DNA of 64,000 nt from Ruminococcaceae bacterium R-25 (GTDB lineage Bacteria > Bacillota > Clostridia > Saccharofermentanales > Saccharofermentanaceae): contig QGFZ01000001.1 of NCBI GenBank assembly GCA_003149065.1, positions 930,001-994,000 on the forward strand. The letters are read 5' to 3'. The notes under the pieces are model-generated. The model saw only the letters and a list, made by a program, of their open reading frames with translations. It did not search any database and had not been told where the DNA came from. Each line of letters starts with the position of its first letter. Within the stretch, counting starts at the first letter, position 1. This document shows positions 1 to 8,987 of the stretch, in pieces. A program made the position numbers and the translations under genes.

Positions 1-2
1 TT

Positions 3-1163
3 AAGGGCGGTTCCGAGATCCGCAAGATGTTTGAGGAAGGCGGAAGACTTAAGGCTATTTATGGTGCTGACAATGTTTATGATTTCTCGATCGGAAACCC
101 CGACCTGGAGCCTCCGAAGGAAGTCTTCGATGCTTTAAAGGACCTTGCAAATAATCCTACACCCGGTATGCACGGATATATGCCCAACGCAGGTTATCCG
201 TCCACACGCCAGATCGTAGCTGAAAAGCGCGGCAAGGAAGCCGGAATGGAGATCGGACCTGATGCAGTATGCATGACCGTTGGTGCGGCTTCTGCCATGA
301 ATGACGTTCTTCACTCGATCCTTGATGCAGATGACGAAGTAATCCTTCTTGCTCCCTACTTCATGGAATATAACGGCTATGTCGCTAACCACAATGGTAA
401 GGTAGTTATCGTTCAGACTGACGATAAGTTCATGCCCGTCATCGCCGATATCGAAAAGGCTATCACTTCCAAGACAAAGGCCATTATCGTTAACTCACCT
501 AACAACCCGTCCGGTGTTGTTTATCCGGCTGAGCTCCTTACCCAGCTTAACGACATGCTCAAAAAGCAGGATCACACGATCTACGTAATCTCCGATGAGC
601 CTTATATCGACTTAGCTTACGATGGAGCTGAGGTTCCCTGCGCTCTCAAGTACATCGATAATCTCATCATCTGCTTCTCATGGAGCAAGTCACTGTCACT
701 CCCCGGTGAGAGAATCGGTTATACTCTCGTTTCACCTAAGTGCGCTGATTTTGCCGAACTCACAGGTGCGATCGTTCTTTCTAACAGAACACTCGGAAGC
801 GTTAATGCTCCTGCTATCTGGCAGAAGGTTATCGAAAAGGCTATCTACGCAAAAGTAGATGTTGCAAACTATGAGAACAGAAGAAACCTTCTTTACTCCA
901 ATATCGTTGACGCAGGCTTTGATGCTGTTAAGCCTAACGGCGCTCTCTACATCTTCATGAACACACCTGAGGGTCTGACAGACGAAGAGTTCGCTAAGAT
1001 CTGCGCCAAGCAGAATCTCCTTCTCGTTAAGGGTTCGAGCTTTGCACGCCCCGGGTACTGCCGTCTTGCTTTCTGCGTTTCTGAAGCTTCTATCAGGAAT
1101 TCCAGAAAGGCTTTCTTCGCAGTTGCTGAAGAGTTGGGCTTAAGCCACAGAACTGAACTCTGA
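3..1163 (+). CDS. PLP-dependent class I/II aminotransferase (5' partial)
   Basis: Fold-type I aminotransferase that moves an amino group between an amino acid and a 2-oxo acid through pyridoxal phosphate. The N-terminal signature YDFSIGNPDLEPP, the substrate-loop motif NSPNNPSGVVY and the PLP-lysine segment SWSKSLSLPGERIGY are visible, followed by the usual C-terminal arginine region. The frame stays open back to base 3 (codons for KGGSEIRK precede the first in-window ATG at 27). Relatives start about 15-20 residues earlier, so the true start lies before the window. Substrate specificity cannot be read from the sequence; aspartate/alanine-type enzymes look most alike. It converges on the sortase gene, with 11 bp between the stops and no clear terminator. 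Confidence 0.9.
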   Translation, partial: KGGSEIRKMFEEGGRLKAIYGADNVYDFSIGNPDLEPPKEVFDALKDLANNPTPGMHGYMPNAGYPSTRQIVAEKRGKEAGMEIGPDAVCMTVGAASAMNDVLHSILDADDEVILLAPYFMEYNGYVANHNGKVVIVQTDDKFMPVIADIEKAITSKTKAIIVNSPNNPSGVVYPAELLTQLNDMLKKQDHTIYVISDEPYIDLAYDGAEVPCALKYIDNLIICFSWSKSLSLPGERIGYTLVSPKCADFAELTGAIVLSNRTLGSVNAPAIWQKVIEKAIYAKVDVANYENRRNLLYSNIVDAGFDAVKPNGALYIFMNTPEGLTDEEFAKICAKQNLLLVKGSSFARPGYCRLAFCVSEASIRNSRKAFFAVAEELGLSHRTEL

Positions 1164-1174
1164 TAAGCATTAAC

Positions 1175-1858
1175 TTAGGAAGGTATCAGCGTAACTATAA
1201 AGCGCCAGCTGTTTCCTTTCTCTCTGGCACAGGTGATCAGGGTTACCATCACGGGATAATCTTCTGAAGTGCCGACATAATCTTGAAGATCATAGGGTGA
1301 ACAGTAGTATCTGCCGTTCACCCTATAATTTTGCTCAAAGCCTTCGGGTGTGGTTATTGTGACGGCAGCGCCGTTTTTTATCTTTGTAAGTTTATCGAAG
1401 ATAGTATGTGTAATGTTATTCCTGTGTCCTACTATTATGCTGTTGCCTTTATCTCCGGGACTGGGCGAATAATCCATAAGGATCACGCCGTAGCGCATGG
1501 CCAGATCCGTGTTTTCTTCCCATATAGGTTCTTCGATATCTAGTGAAGGTATGCTGATTATCCCAATAAGATGCAGCTTATCTGTCGCGTTAGTATTTCC
1601 TGCGGTATATCTCGCTATCTGTATCAATCCTTCTGCTGCATTTTCTTCAGCTGTAGTCTCTTCGCCATTTATAGCAAGATAGTCGCCTTTAGGCACATCA
1701 TATTCAACATCGTCATTTTCTCTTCTGTTAAGCACTTCATCTTTTACAGTATTCCGGATATAGGACTTCGCATATTCTTCCAGGAACAAAAGCATCCCGA
1801 TAACGGATAAGATTATCAGGACTGCTCCCAGAAACGCTTTGAAATAGTTGCTTTTCAT
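1175..1858 (-). CDS. Sortase family transpeptidase
   Basis: A cysteine transpeptidase, 227 residues, that would attach the adjacent adhesin to the cell wall or polymerise it. It has an N-terminal membrane anchor (about residues 8-27, hydrophobic VLIILSVIGMLLFL). The sortase core carries the three catalytic residues in order: His in VGHRNN, Cys in TLITC, and Arg in SWRFIV near the C-terminus. The start ATG overlaps the adhesin stop (ATGA), so the two are translationally coupled and almost certainly dedicated partners. The subclass is unclear: the TLITC-AREKG ending does not clearly match class A, B, C or D. Confidence 0.88.
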   Translation of the reverse strand: MKSNYFKAFLGAVLIILSVIGMLLFLEEYAKSYIRNTVKDEVLNRRENDDVEYDVPKGDYLAINGEETTAEENAAEGLIQIARYTAGNTNATDKLHLIGIISIPSLDIEEPIWEENTDLAMRYGVILMDYSPSPGDKGNSIIVGHRNNITHTIFDKLTKIKNGAAVTITTPEGFEQNYRVNGRYYCSPYDLQDYVGTSEDYPVMVTLITCAREKGNSWRFIVTLIPS

Positions 1859-4800
1859 CTTATGTTCCTTTTGATCATTTTTCTCTTGATCTCATCCGTT
1901 ACAAAATATGCGCCGGCACCAACTGACACCAAGAAGATCACTGCGCCTATAACAGTCTTGCTGCTTAAGAGTTCGCCTGATATAGGAATGTCTGTTACCG
2001 AAAGGCTCTGGTCTTTGTTATCCAGGTCTTCGTGCGCTATTACCCGGATATCCTCATACTGGATGCCGAGAGCGGTTTCTTCTTCGGTCGACATGTCGTA
2101 GATATTCTCGATCACGACGACCGTATCTCCGCTGTTAAGGCCCTGTGCCTTGAACTTTAGTTTTACATCTACAACTCCGGAAGGTTCCTCCGGTTCGAAC
2201 TTCTGCAACGATACTACTTCGGTACCTTTGCTTGTGACCTCCGAACCGCTGCTGAGCTTTAAGGTCGCTTTTGCATAGTATGTATGCCCCACTTCCAGAT
2301 TCTCGTAGCTTACGTGATCGACGATCGTTACTGTCGAATTCTTAAGGAAGGTCTTGTCGCCCTTTACTGTGGTTGCCAGTGTTTTACACGAAGGCCTTCT
2401 TACAGTCTGACCTTCATCGTTTATGTCTTCGTGCACAGCGATAGGATTTGTTCCGTTCTCGGTCTTTACTGATTCGAATACAACCAGTTCTATCGTATCC
2501 AGCGGCACATTAACGTTCTCGAAAGGAACGATCACGTAACCGTCAGGTGATTTGGGCGTAAACTTGACCGTCTTTGTATATGTATTTCCGTCTGAATCCA
2601 CATATGGCTCACCCGTTGCTTTATCCATCAGGATTCCTGTCGCGATATATTTGTCACCTGGATTAAGGCCTGTAAAGCTCAGGCTGTCGTTAATACCTAT
2701 CGTCTCAGATAATGTCATTACACTTGTATTCGTATTGGCATCTGTGGCACTGGTTGAAATCGCCGGACTTATCGATATGGTCTGATCGTTGTCATTAAGA
2801 TCTTTATGTTCTGCTATTACGATATCTCTAAAAATTAATGTCTCAGTGCAAACTACTGACAATTCCGCCGCACCTTCTGCAAATGCCTGTTCAAACAACA
2901 ATCCGCTGTCGATCTTAAATCTAACAGAAACATCTCCCGTGACTACTTCTCTTCCCTTTTCGTCCAACGAGATCTCACCTAAAGACTTATCTGCTTTAAA
3001 GGTTACTGTTGTCTTATATTCGTTTCCGTCCTTGTCCTTAAGAATCCCACCTGAGATCTTATTTACCAGGCAGCCGGTTATCTTGTATTCATAGCCTGCT
3101 GTCAGGTTTTCGAAATGGACCTTATCTGTCAGCTCGATATCCTTGCCGCAGTTGATCTTATGCGACTGGTTGTTATCTGTAAGAGACGTTGACAACAAAG
3201 GCTTGATGTCGATCTTGTTTGCCGCCTTAACTTCTATAACTTTATTGTCATCTGCTTTAGTAAGTTTAAATATCCTGGACTTGCCTGTTGTACCGTCGTC
3301 CCAAGTCACCTTATATGCAGGTTCGACCTTCTCGTCCACCCTGTACCAGCCTGTAGGAAGATTCGTGAAAACAAGATATCCCTTGCTGTCGGTCTTACCG
3401 TTTGACAAGGGCTTGCTGTCCCATACCGGTTCTTCGTTAAGGCCACCGTAAGTTATGGAAAATTCCACGTTACTGATAACTTTGTCCTCAGAAGATTTGG
3501 CGACCTTTACCGAGCATTCTAATCTGTCATTAACTACAGTTTCTTTAATGGTGTCGGCGGCAACAGTTATTTCCTTGTACCACTTTCCGTCTTTCCCGTC
3601 TGTGAATCCTTCAGGGACCTCATATACATACCTGGCTTTAGATCCATGATAAGAAATATCAGGACACACCTCGCATAGAACGTATCTTCCGCAAGGCACG
3701 TCTGCGAGCTCAAAAGCAGCTGCCCCCTGTGATTTCCATTTAACTTTTCCATCTTTATCTGACACTCCTTCCGCTAATTTAATTGTCTTGTCTTTATTCC
3801 AAAGTTCGAAAACACAGCCTTCTTTTGAATCGTCTTTATCCTTAACCTCTTTATAGACTTCGATCTTGCCCGAAAGCTTGTTGTTCTCGCATGTAAACGA
3901 GTATGTTTTCTTTGAGCCTAAGCTATCTGTCTTAAACATATACTTATAAGTCGTTTCGTTTACTTTCTCCCAGTCTGAATCATTGGTGAATTCGTAATCT
4001 ATGGTATTGCCGTCACTGCAAGCAAAGGGAGGAGCTTTTTCGAAGGTCTCGGTTATTACATATTCGGTATCGTACTTGAGCGGGAAAGAACTGGTCCCTT
4101 CCCACTTGTTTCCGAAAGCATCGTACCAGTTCCAGCAGCCGTCTAAGAATTTATAAGTCGCAACGAGATTTGCGCCTTCTGTTATGGTAAAGACAGTAGT
4201 CGTTATATCAAATGAAGTCTTTGTAGTCTTTTCCAATGACAAACTGCTTCCGTCTGAAAAAAGGCCTGCGCCTTTGCCTCTTCCTGCTGTCTCTTCAGCA
4301 GTGCTCATGTTAGTTATCAGCATTACATTGGAACCAGACGTATAAGGGTAGTCGTTCTTTGTAAATGAATAGAGGTCTTTGCCTCCTGATCTTTTTACCG
4401 AATACTCAAGCTTTCCTTTTGAGCCGTCGGTACCGGATACTTTTACATGGACCACATAAACATCAGGATCAAGAAATGAGTAGACAGAAGGGATATTTCC
4501 GTCAGCATCTTTAAGGCTCTTTTTAGATCCGTCGGGAAGCAAGACACCCGACGGCTTGTTTGTCTCCCTGATATAAAGAGTATCTTCGTATGTGCCTTCT
4601 TCACCGCTCTTCGGAGTAATGGTAAAGCTCTGCTTTGCAAACGCAGATCCTGACAGAGCATAGTAATCAGTGTAGACCCCGTCACCGTCATCATCTCTTA
4701 ATTCACCGGCACGGTTTTTAAGGTCAGAGTCTTTATAGACCGTGAATACCGCACCGAGATAATTGATGCCGGAAGGGTCTCTTTTATCCAGATAGAAACC

Positions 4801-5586
4801 CGCATAAGCAGAATCTCTTAAGCCGGTTGCCTTAAGGCCCATGAAGCCGGTAAAGCTTCCCTTGCCTGCTTCGGAAGAACTGCTCGCCAAAGACTTTTTG
4901 CAGAAATATCCGGTGGTGGAACTTGCTGTCCAATGCATAGGGACGCCGTTTTCGATGCCCGCATAGATCGTAATGTGCTGGGCATTATTCTTGTCGTTAT
5001 TGTCGTTCCACCACAAGATCATGTCGCCGGGCTTAAAGCCGTAAGTGTTGATTATCGTGATCCATTCATCGTTTTGAATGCCCTTGGTGCCGTTCGTATC
5101 AAAGCTCGAAAACTTATTTTCTGTGGGAGTTATGCCTTTTTTCTTAAGAAGGCCGTCTTTAAAGCTAGACTTGATGCCTGCAAATCCCGGTCTGTAAAAG
5201 CCGTATTTGTCGGGATTGCCGCCGCCTGCATAAGATAATGTCCTGTTACCGTAAGTTCCGGGCGTACTCTGGATATAAGCAGTCTTCAAAGTGACGCTGT
5301 ATACAAAACTTACCGAACCTGCGCAGTCTATGCCGTTCCAGCCGCCTCCGCCCCATGTATACTTAACACCGTTTAAGCTGCTGCAGGCAGAAAGGATACG
5401 GTCCCTGAAAGCCTTCTCGCTCGTATATCCGGCTTTCCTTGTATCAGATTCGGAAACAAGCGCATTTGAACTTAATACAGCGGCACAAACATCAGTTCCA
5501 ACAAATAACGGCAGAGCGCTCATCGCAACTGCTGCCGTCATCAGAAAAGCCAGTATCTTGGCTTTATTCTTTTTTCGTATCTTCAT
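1855..5586 (-). CDS. Large surface adhesin: NlpC/P60 + SpaA-like + VaFE repeats
   Basis: A 1243-residue exported protein. I start it at the ATG at 5586 (MKIRKKNKAK...) because GGAGG sits 12 nt upstream and a typical signal peptide follows (residues 1-36). Residues about 55-230 look like an NlpC/P60 cysteine peptidase, with Cys88 in GIDCAGSV and His204 in QHITIYAG. Next come SpaA/Cna-B-like domains (for example the segment starting SGKIEVYKE and the one starting LECSVKVAK). Then there are three VaFE-type repeats, each ending in AxHEDLxDxxQ (the Thr-Gln ester-bond signature) near EHKDLNDNDQ, VHEDINDEGQ and AHEDLDNKDQ. The C-terminus has IPISG, a hydrophobic span and the basic tail KRKMIKR. That is a cell-wall sorting layout, but IPISG replaces LPXTG. 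The sortase gene is coupled downstream. Confidence 0.85.
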   Translation of the reverse strand: MKIRKKNKAKILAFLMTAAVAMSALPLFVGTDVCAAVLSSNALVSESDTRKAGYTSEKAFRDRILSACSSLNGVKYTWGGGGWNGIDCAGSVSFVYSVTLKTAYIQSTPGTYGNRTLSYAGGGNPDKYGFYRPGFAGIKSSFKDGLLKKKGITPTENKFSSFDTNGTKGIQNDEWITIINTYGFKPGDMILWWNDNNDKNNAQHITIYAGIENGVPMHWTASSTTGYFCKKSLASSSSEAGKGSFTGFMGLKATGLRDSAYAGFYLDKRDPSGINYLGAVFTVYKDSDLKNRAGELRDDDGDGVYTDYYALSGSAFAKQSFTITPKSGEEGTYEDTLYIRETNKPSGVLLPDGSKKSLKDADGNIPSVYSFLDPDVYVVHVKVSGTDGSKGKLEYSVKRSGGKDLYSFTKNDYPYTSGSNVMLITNMSTAEETAGRGKGAGLFSDGSSLSLEKTTKTSFDITTTVFTITEGANLVATYKFLDGCWNWYDAFGNKWEGTSSFPLKYDTEYVITETFEKAPPFACSDGNTIDYEFTNDSDWEKVNETTYKYMFKTDSLGSKKTYSFTCENNKLSGKIEVYKEVKDKDDSKEGCVFELWNKDKTIKLAEGVSDKDGKVKWKSQGAAAFELADVPCGRYVLCEVCPDISYHGSKARYVYEVPEGFTDGKDGKWYKEITVAADTIKETVVNDRLECSVKVAKSSEDKVISNVEFSITYGGLNEEPVWDSKPLSNGKTDSKGYLVFTNLPTGWYRVDEKVEPAYKVTWDDGTTGKSRIFKLTKADDNKVIEVKAANKIDIKPLLSTSLTDNNQSHKINCGKDIELTDKVHFENLTAGYEYKITGCLVNKISGGILKDKDGNEYKTTVTFKADKSLGEISLDEKGREVVTGDVSVRFKIDSGLLFEQAFAEGAAELSVVCTETLIFRDIVIAEHKDLNDNDQTISISPAISTSATDANTNTSVMTLSETIGINDSLSFTGLNPGDKYIATGILMDKATGEPYVDSDGNTYTKTVKFTPKSPDGYVIVPFENVNVPLDTIELVVFESVKTENGTNPIAVHEDINDEGQTVRRPSCKTLATTVKGDKTFLKNSTVTIVDHVSYENLEVGHTYYAKATLKLSSGSEVTSKGTEVVSLQKFEPEEPSGVVDVKLKFKAQGLNSGDTVVVIENIYDMSTEEETALGIQYEDIRVIAHEDLDNKDQSLSVTDIPISGELLSSKTVIGAVIFLVSVGAGAYFVTDEIKRKMIKRNIR

Positions 5587-5587
5587 T

Positions 5588-6550
5588 TCACGATGCTTCC
5601 TCCATTTTGTCAGTGATGCACTTAAGAGAACCATCAACAATGCTGATGCGGTAAATACTGTCAGATAATCTCTCGGAAATTCTTACATGCTCGCTGTTTG
5701 TTTCCTTAACGAGGCTTATCAGTTTATGGCTCTCGCTGAAAGTCTCGGTCGAAAGGATCACGAGGTCATGTACTGATGAGGGCAGGATATAGCAATCAGT
5801 TCCGATGCTGTTTACGATCTTTTTCAGGACATCGGAATACAAAAGCGCATTAGCGCCGAAGAACTCAGCTTCGTTGCTGATAACATAGACCCTGTCTTTT
5901 TCGGGGATGTCGTCTTTGCCTGCAAATGTTTCTTCTATATGCTTGTCCTCAACGCCCCAGCGCTTCATAAGGCGCACCATCGTATCTTCGATCCTCTCGC
6001 TCTTAAAAGGAAATAACTTTTTCGTATTCTTCTTAGCGAGGCGGTACAAAACAGATTCAGTAAGTTCTTCTGATTTGGCGATATCGTTGGTAATAAGGAA
6101 TCCCGAAACTCCGTGCTCATCCATGTTGACTATTGCTCTATAGACGACCGTAAGATCCATGAAATCCCTGTGGGGGCAGTGCTTGATCATCTCCTGGTTT
6201 TCCTTGGTATTAACGATCTGGAAAACTATCTTGTCCTTGATGCTTTCAAAATCAAATTGCAGGATGTCATCAGGCAGGCACTTTAATGACTCTTCAAGGT
6301 AGATTGCCTGGTTAGCCATGACCTTCTCGAAAGATTCACATTCAAGATACTGGTCGTACATTCTCTCCATGTAGAAAGTTGGGCTGCAGTATGAACGCGG
6401 CGTTCCCTTAGGCTTTATCACAACACCCGTAAGGCATGTATTCACCTTCGGCACTTTCCTAAGCTCGATTTCGCAGTCTGAATACCTCTCAGGCATATAG
6501 TCCAAGAACTCATTCATTACTCTCTCCTTAAAACTCTCGTAGTCCATCAT
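5588..6550 (-). CDS. DUF5688-like cytoplasmic protein
   Basis: 320 residues with no signal peptide or membrane span. It resembles the DUF5688 family of clostridial proteins, which has no known function: an N-terminal block beginning YESFKERVMNEF, a middle block YRAIVNMDEHGVSGFLITNDIA, and a C-terminal block CYILPSSVHDLVILS. GGAGG lies 9 nt before the first of two adjacent ATGs, so either Met could start the protein. Its stop codon is 1 nt before the adhesin ATG, which puts it first in the adhesin-sortase operon. Whether it has a role in surface-protein production is inference from position only. Confidence 0.7.
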   Translation of the reverse strand: MMDYESFKERVMNEFLDYMPERYSDCEIELRKVPKVNTCLTGVVIKPKGTPRSYCSPTFYMERMYDQYLECESFEKVMANQAIYLEESLKCLPDDILQFDFESIKDKIVFQIVNTKENQEMIKHCPHRDFMDLTVVYRAIVNMDEHGVSGFLITNDIAKSEELTESVLYRLAKKNTKKLFPFKSERIEDTMVRLMKRWGVEDKHIEETFAGKDDIPEKDRVYVISNEAEFFGANALLYSDVLKKIVNSIGTDCYILPSSVHDLVILSTETFSESHKLISLVKETNSEHVRISERLSDSIYRISIVDGSLKCITDKMEEAS

Positions 6551-6582
6551 GTTTTCTGTCCTCCGTAAAAAATATTGGAAAT

Positions 6583-6612
6583 AAAAAAACGCACCCTCAA
6601 AAGGATGCGTTC
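6583..6612 (-). terminator. Rho-independent terminator of the def-thiN operon
   Basis: On the minus strand AACGCATCCT pairs with AGGGTGCGTT (10 bp including one G-U pair) across a TTTG loop and is followed by seven T residues. It lies 130 bp past the thiN stop. The strand between (about 6613-6740) holds no gene that I can see. Confidence 0.8.
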
Positions 6613-6740
6613 ATTCATTTGCACTATAAGTATAGATCCCTTCCCCGGTCTCATTCAATAAGCCAAAGTCTCAATTTTGGCACCCGGAATTTCAATTTGT
6701 CTTTTTGAAAAACATGCTCAAACGCAATTGCAGCAGGGCT

Positions 6741-7409
6741 TTAGTCCGCTTTTGTAACCGTTAAAAGGAGCTTGCCTGACTTAATGGAAACTGAGATGGA
6801 AAATACGCCTTTAACAGGATGGTTCGAAAAAGAATAAGATGACCCGGCTTTTAGCGTTGCATCTTTTAAAGCATAGTAAAGGCCTTCAGTGGTAACGCCT
6901 GTTACAGGTGTATCGAAATCAAACGGAATAAGCGAAACACTTGCATCATCTTTATAAGCCCTGACGCTGCATTCCGCATGATCTTCGCCTGATAACGGGA
7001 AGCACACGGTGATACCGTCTGAGACCGTTATCTTATAACCTTCAGCTCTGAACTTCATCGCAAGGCCCAGGTTTGCCATGACGTGATCGATCCTGCCGGA
7101 CAAAGGACATACAAGGATTATCTCATCGTCTTTAGTTGCCTTGCCCAAAGCTATCTCTGAGTCTGTCCAGTCTTTTTCGACAGGGTATTTTTCGACAGGG
7201 ATATTATTTGCACTGATATATTCCAGACCGGCCTTGGAGATAGAATCCATGTCTCCTACTACAAGAGACGGGATTATACCGGCTTTAGCAAGGAAATCAC
7301 AGCCTGAATCGCATGCGATGACAGTTGTATCGGCAGCTTCCGAAAAGCCCCTGACAACGTCAGCAGCATGAACGCTCAATGGTCCGCCTGTTACGATAAC
7401 AAAGCGCAT
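6741..7409 (-). CDS. thiN: Thiamine pyrophosphokinase
   Basis: Transfers pyrophosphate from ATP to thiamine, giving thiamine diphosphate in the cytoplasm. The 222 residues have the family's N-terminal catalytic part with the Asp-rich motif VVGDMDSI, followed by EKYPVEKDWTDSEIAL and the loop CPLSGRIDHVMANLGL. The C-terminal beta domain holds the thiamine-binding stretch (TEGLYYAL, SFSNHPV). Length is normal. The start overlaps the end of rpe by 19 bp, so it is the last gene of the def-to-thiN operon, as in Bacillus subtilis. Confidence 0.93.
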   Translation of the reverse strand: MRFVIVTGGPLSVHAADVVRGFSEAADTTVIACDSGCDFLAKAGIIPSLVVGDMDSISKAGLEYISANNIPVEKYPVEKDWTDSEIALGKATKDDEIILVCPLSGRIDHVMANLGLAMKFRAEGYKITVSDGITVCFPLSGEDHAECSVRAYKDDASVSLIPFDFDTPVTGVTTEGLYYALKDATLKAGSSYSFSNHPVKGVFSISVSIKSGKLLLTVTKAD

Positions 7410-8053
7410 CTTTTAAGGTCTTCTATGGCTTTTGCAGGATCTTCAGCATTAAAAACGGTGCTGCCTGCAACGAATAATCTGGCACCAGCGTCGTAGACTT
7501 CTTTTACATTGCCTAATGTGATGCCGCCGTCAACGGAGATGATGGTATCAGCGCCTGCGTCATCAATTGCTTTTCTTAATTTAGCGATCCTCTCATTTGA
7601 GGAAGCAAGATAGCCCTGGCCGCCAAAGCCGGGATATACGGTCATGATGAGGATTATCTCTACTTTTCCGATGTAAGGGAAAACCTTTTCGATTGGCGTA
7701 TCGGGATGGATTGAGATTCCTGCCGTGCACCCTAATGCCTTGATGTCTTCAATCAACTTATCAGGGTTTTCGGAACACTCGACGTGGAATGTGATGTTGT
7801 CAGAACCTGCGTCTGCAAATGCCTTGATATACTTTTCGGGCTCAGTGATCATGAGGTGCGTATAAAACTTCATGTCTGTATATTTGCGGATTGACTGGAT
7901 GACAGGGATTCCGAAGGAGATGTTATTAACATAATGGCCGTCCATAACGTCTATATGGAGGTATTCACAGTGGCCTTCGACCTTCTTGATATCTCTCATC
8001 AGATAGCCAAAATCCGCTGCAAGAATGGACGGTGCTATATCAATGTAACTCAT
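7391..8053 (-). CDS. rpe: Ribulose-phosphate 3-epimerase
   Basis: Interconverts ribulose 5-phosphate and xylulose 5-phosphate in the pentose phosphate pathway, a TIM-barrel metalloenzyme. It shows PSILAADFGYL at the N-terminus, the metal/catalytic motif LHIDVMDGHYV, the second metal His in YTHLMI, MTVYPGFGGQGY, and the catalytic Asp in ISVDGGI. The phosphate-binding AGSTVF is near the end. 220 residues is full length. Its ATG overlaps the rsgA stop (ATGA) and its 3' end overlaps thiN, so all three are coupled. Confidence 0.95.
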   Translation of the reverse strand: MSYIDIAPSILAADFGYLMRDIKKVEGHCEYLHIDVMDGHYVNNISFGIPVIQSIRKYTDMKFYTHLMITEPEKYIKAFADAGSDNITFHVECSENPDKLIEDIKALGCTAGISIHPDTPIEKVFPYIGKVEIILIMTVYPGFGGQGYLASSNERIAKLRKAIDDAGADTIISVDGGITLGNVKEVYDAGARLFVAGSTVFNAEDPAKAIEDLKRCALLS

Positions 8054-8976
8054 TGTTTTCTCCTATGCTTGTAATTGTTCCTATTATCGTAAAGCTCCGT
8101 ATAAAAGCTCTTATATCTCTCGTAGCGGCCTTCGTCCAAAAGGCCTTCTGCCAAAGCGTTTCTTACGACGCACCCGTCTTCTTTCCTGTGCGAACAGTCG
8201 TCGAACCTGCAGCCTTGCGCAATCGAAGTTATCTCTGGATATCCGTATAGAACATCCCTGTAATCGACGCCCTGGTCCTCTAAAGACAGCGAGGTAAAGC
8301 CCGGTGTGTCGCAGATAAAACCGTCGAAAAACTCGTGAAGCTCGACATGCCTCGTGGTATGTTTTCCGCGCTTGATCTTTGCACTTACTTCACCTGTTTC
8401 CATCAGGTCATACCCTAAAAGAGAATTACAGAGCGTACTCTTGCCGACGCCGGAAGGACCGGCAAAGGCCGCAATTCCATCACCTATTATATCCTTAAGA
8501 TCACTTTTGGTAAGAGGCTTTAGATGTGAAGATAATAAAACTTCGTAACCTGCCTTAGTATAAACTGAACAAAGCCTGCTGCCGTCATCTTCATTAAGGT
8601 CGCTCTTGGTAAAAATGATGACAGGCTTTATGTCTCTTAATGAGCATACTAAAAGCATCTTATCGAGTAACGTAAGGTCCGGTTCGGGATTAGTAACGGA
8701 AAACGTCAGGAGCATAATCGAAAGGTTTGCTACAGGAGGCCTTGCTATAAAGCTTACCCTGTCCTTGATATCAGTAATGACATAAGGAACATCAGGGTCA
8801 CCGGAAGGCATGATCGTTACCTTATCGCCGATTGCAGGCTTGATGCCCTTTAATCTGAACTGGCCTCTGGCAGCGCAGCTTACATATTGATAAGAGCCAT
8901 CATGAAAGAAGCGAACGGTGTAAACACCGCCCACTCCTTTAGTAATTACTCCGTTAAAAGTTCCGGTTTCTGCCAT
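8050..8976 (-). CDS. rsgA: Ribosome small-subunit-dependent GTPase A
   Basis: A late 30S-assembly GTPase that checks and releases maturing small subunits. Domain order is the expected circular permutation. An OB-fold lies at about residues 1-75. The GTPase then carries G4 (TKSDL) before G1 (GPSGVGKST), G2 (HTTRHVEL) and G3 (DTPGF). A C-terminal zinc motif follows, with Cys/His residues in CRFDDCSHRKEDGCVV. 308 residues is typical. It sits 11 nt after prkC and overlaps rpe. In B. subtilis the orthologue is a PrkC substrate; the shared operon fits that but does not prove it here. Confidence 0.95.
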   Translation of the reverse strand: MAETGTFNGVITKGVGGVYTVRFFHDGSYQYVSCAARGQFRLKGIKPAIGDKVTIMPSGDPDVPYVITDIKDRVSFIARPPVANLSIMLLTFSVTNPEPDLTLLDKMLLVCSLRDIKPVIIFTKSDLNEDDGSRLCSVYTKAGYEVLLSSHLKPLTKSDLKDIIGDGIAAFAGPSGVGKSTLCNSLLGYDLMETGEVSAKIKRGKHTTRHVELHEFFDGFICDTPGFTSLSLEDQGVDYRDVLYGYPEITSIAQGCRFDDCSHRKEDGCVVRNALAEGLLDEGRYERYKSFYTELYDNRNNYKHRRKQ

Positions 8977-8987
8977 CAGTTCTAACC

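Noticed and set aside
1855-1990. Adhesin lacking a wall anchor
   Set aside because: No LPXTG is present, but IPISG with hydrophobic span and basic tail fits a variant sorting signal and a sortase gene is coupled, so an unanchored protein is less likely.
6613-6740. Small RNA or TPP riboswitch near thiN
   Set aside because: The region is downstream of thiN and ends in its terminator; no THI-box pattern seen.
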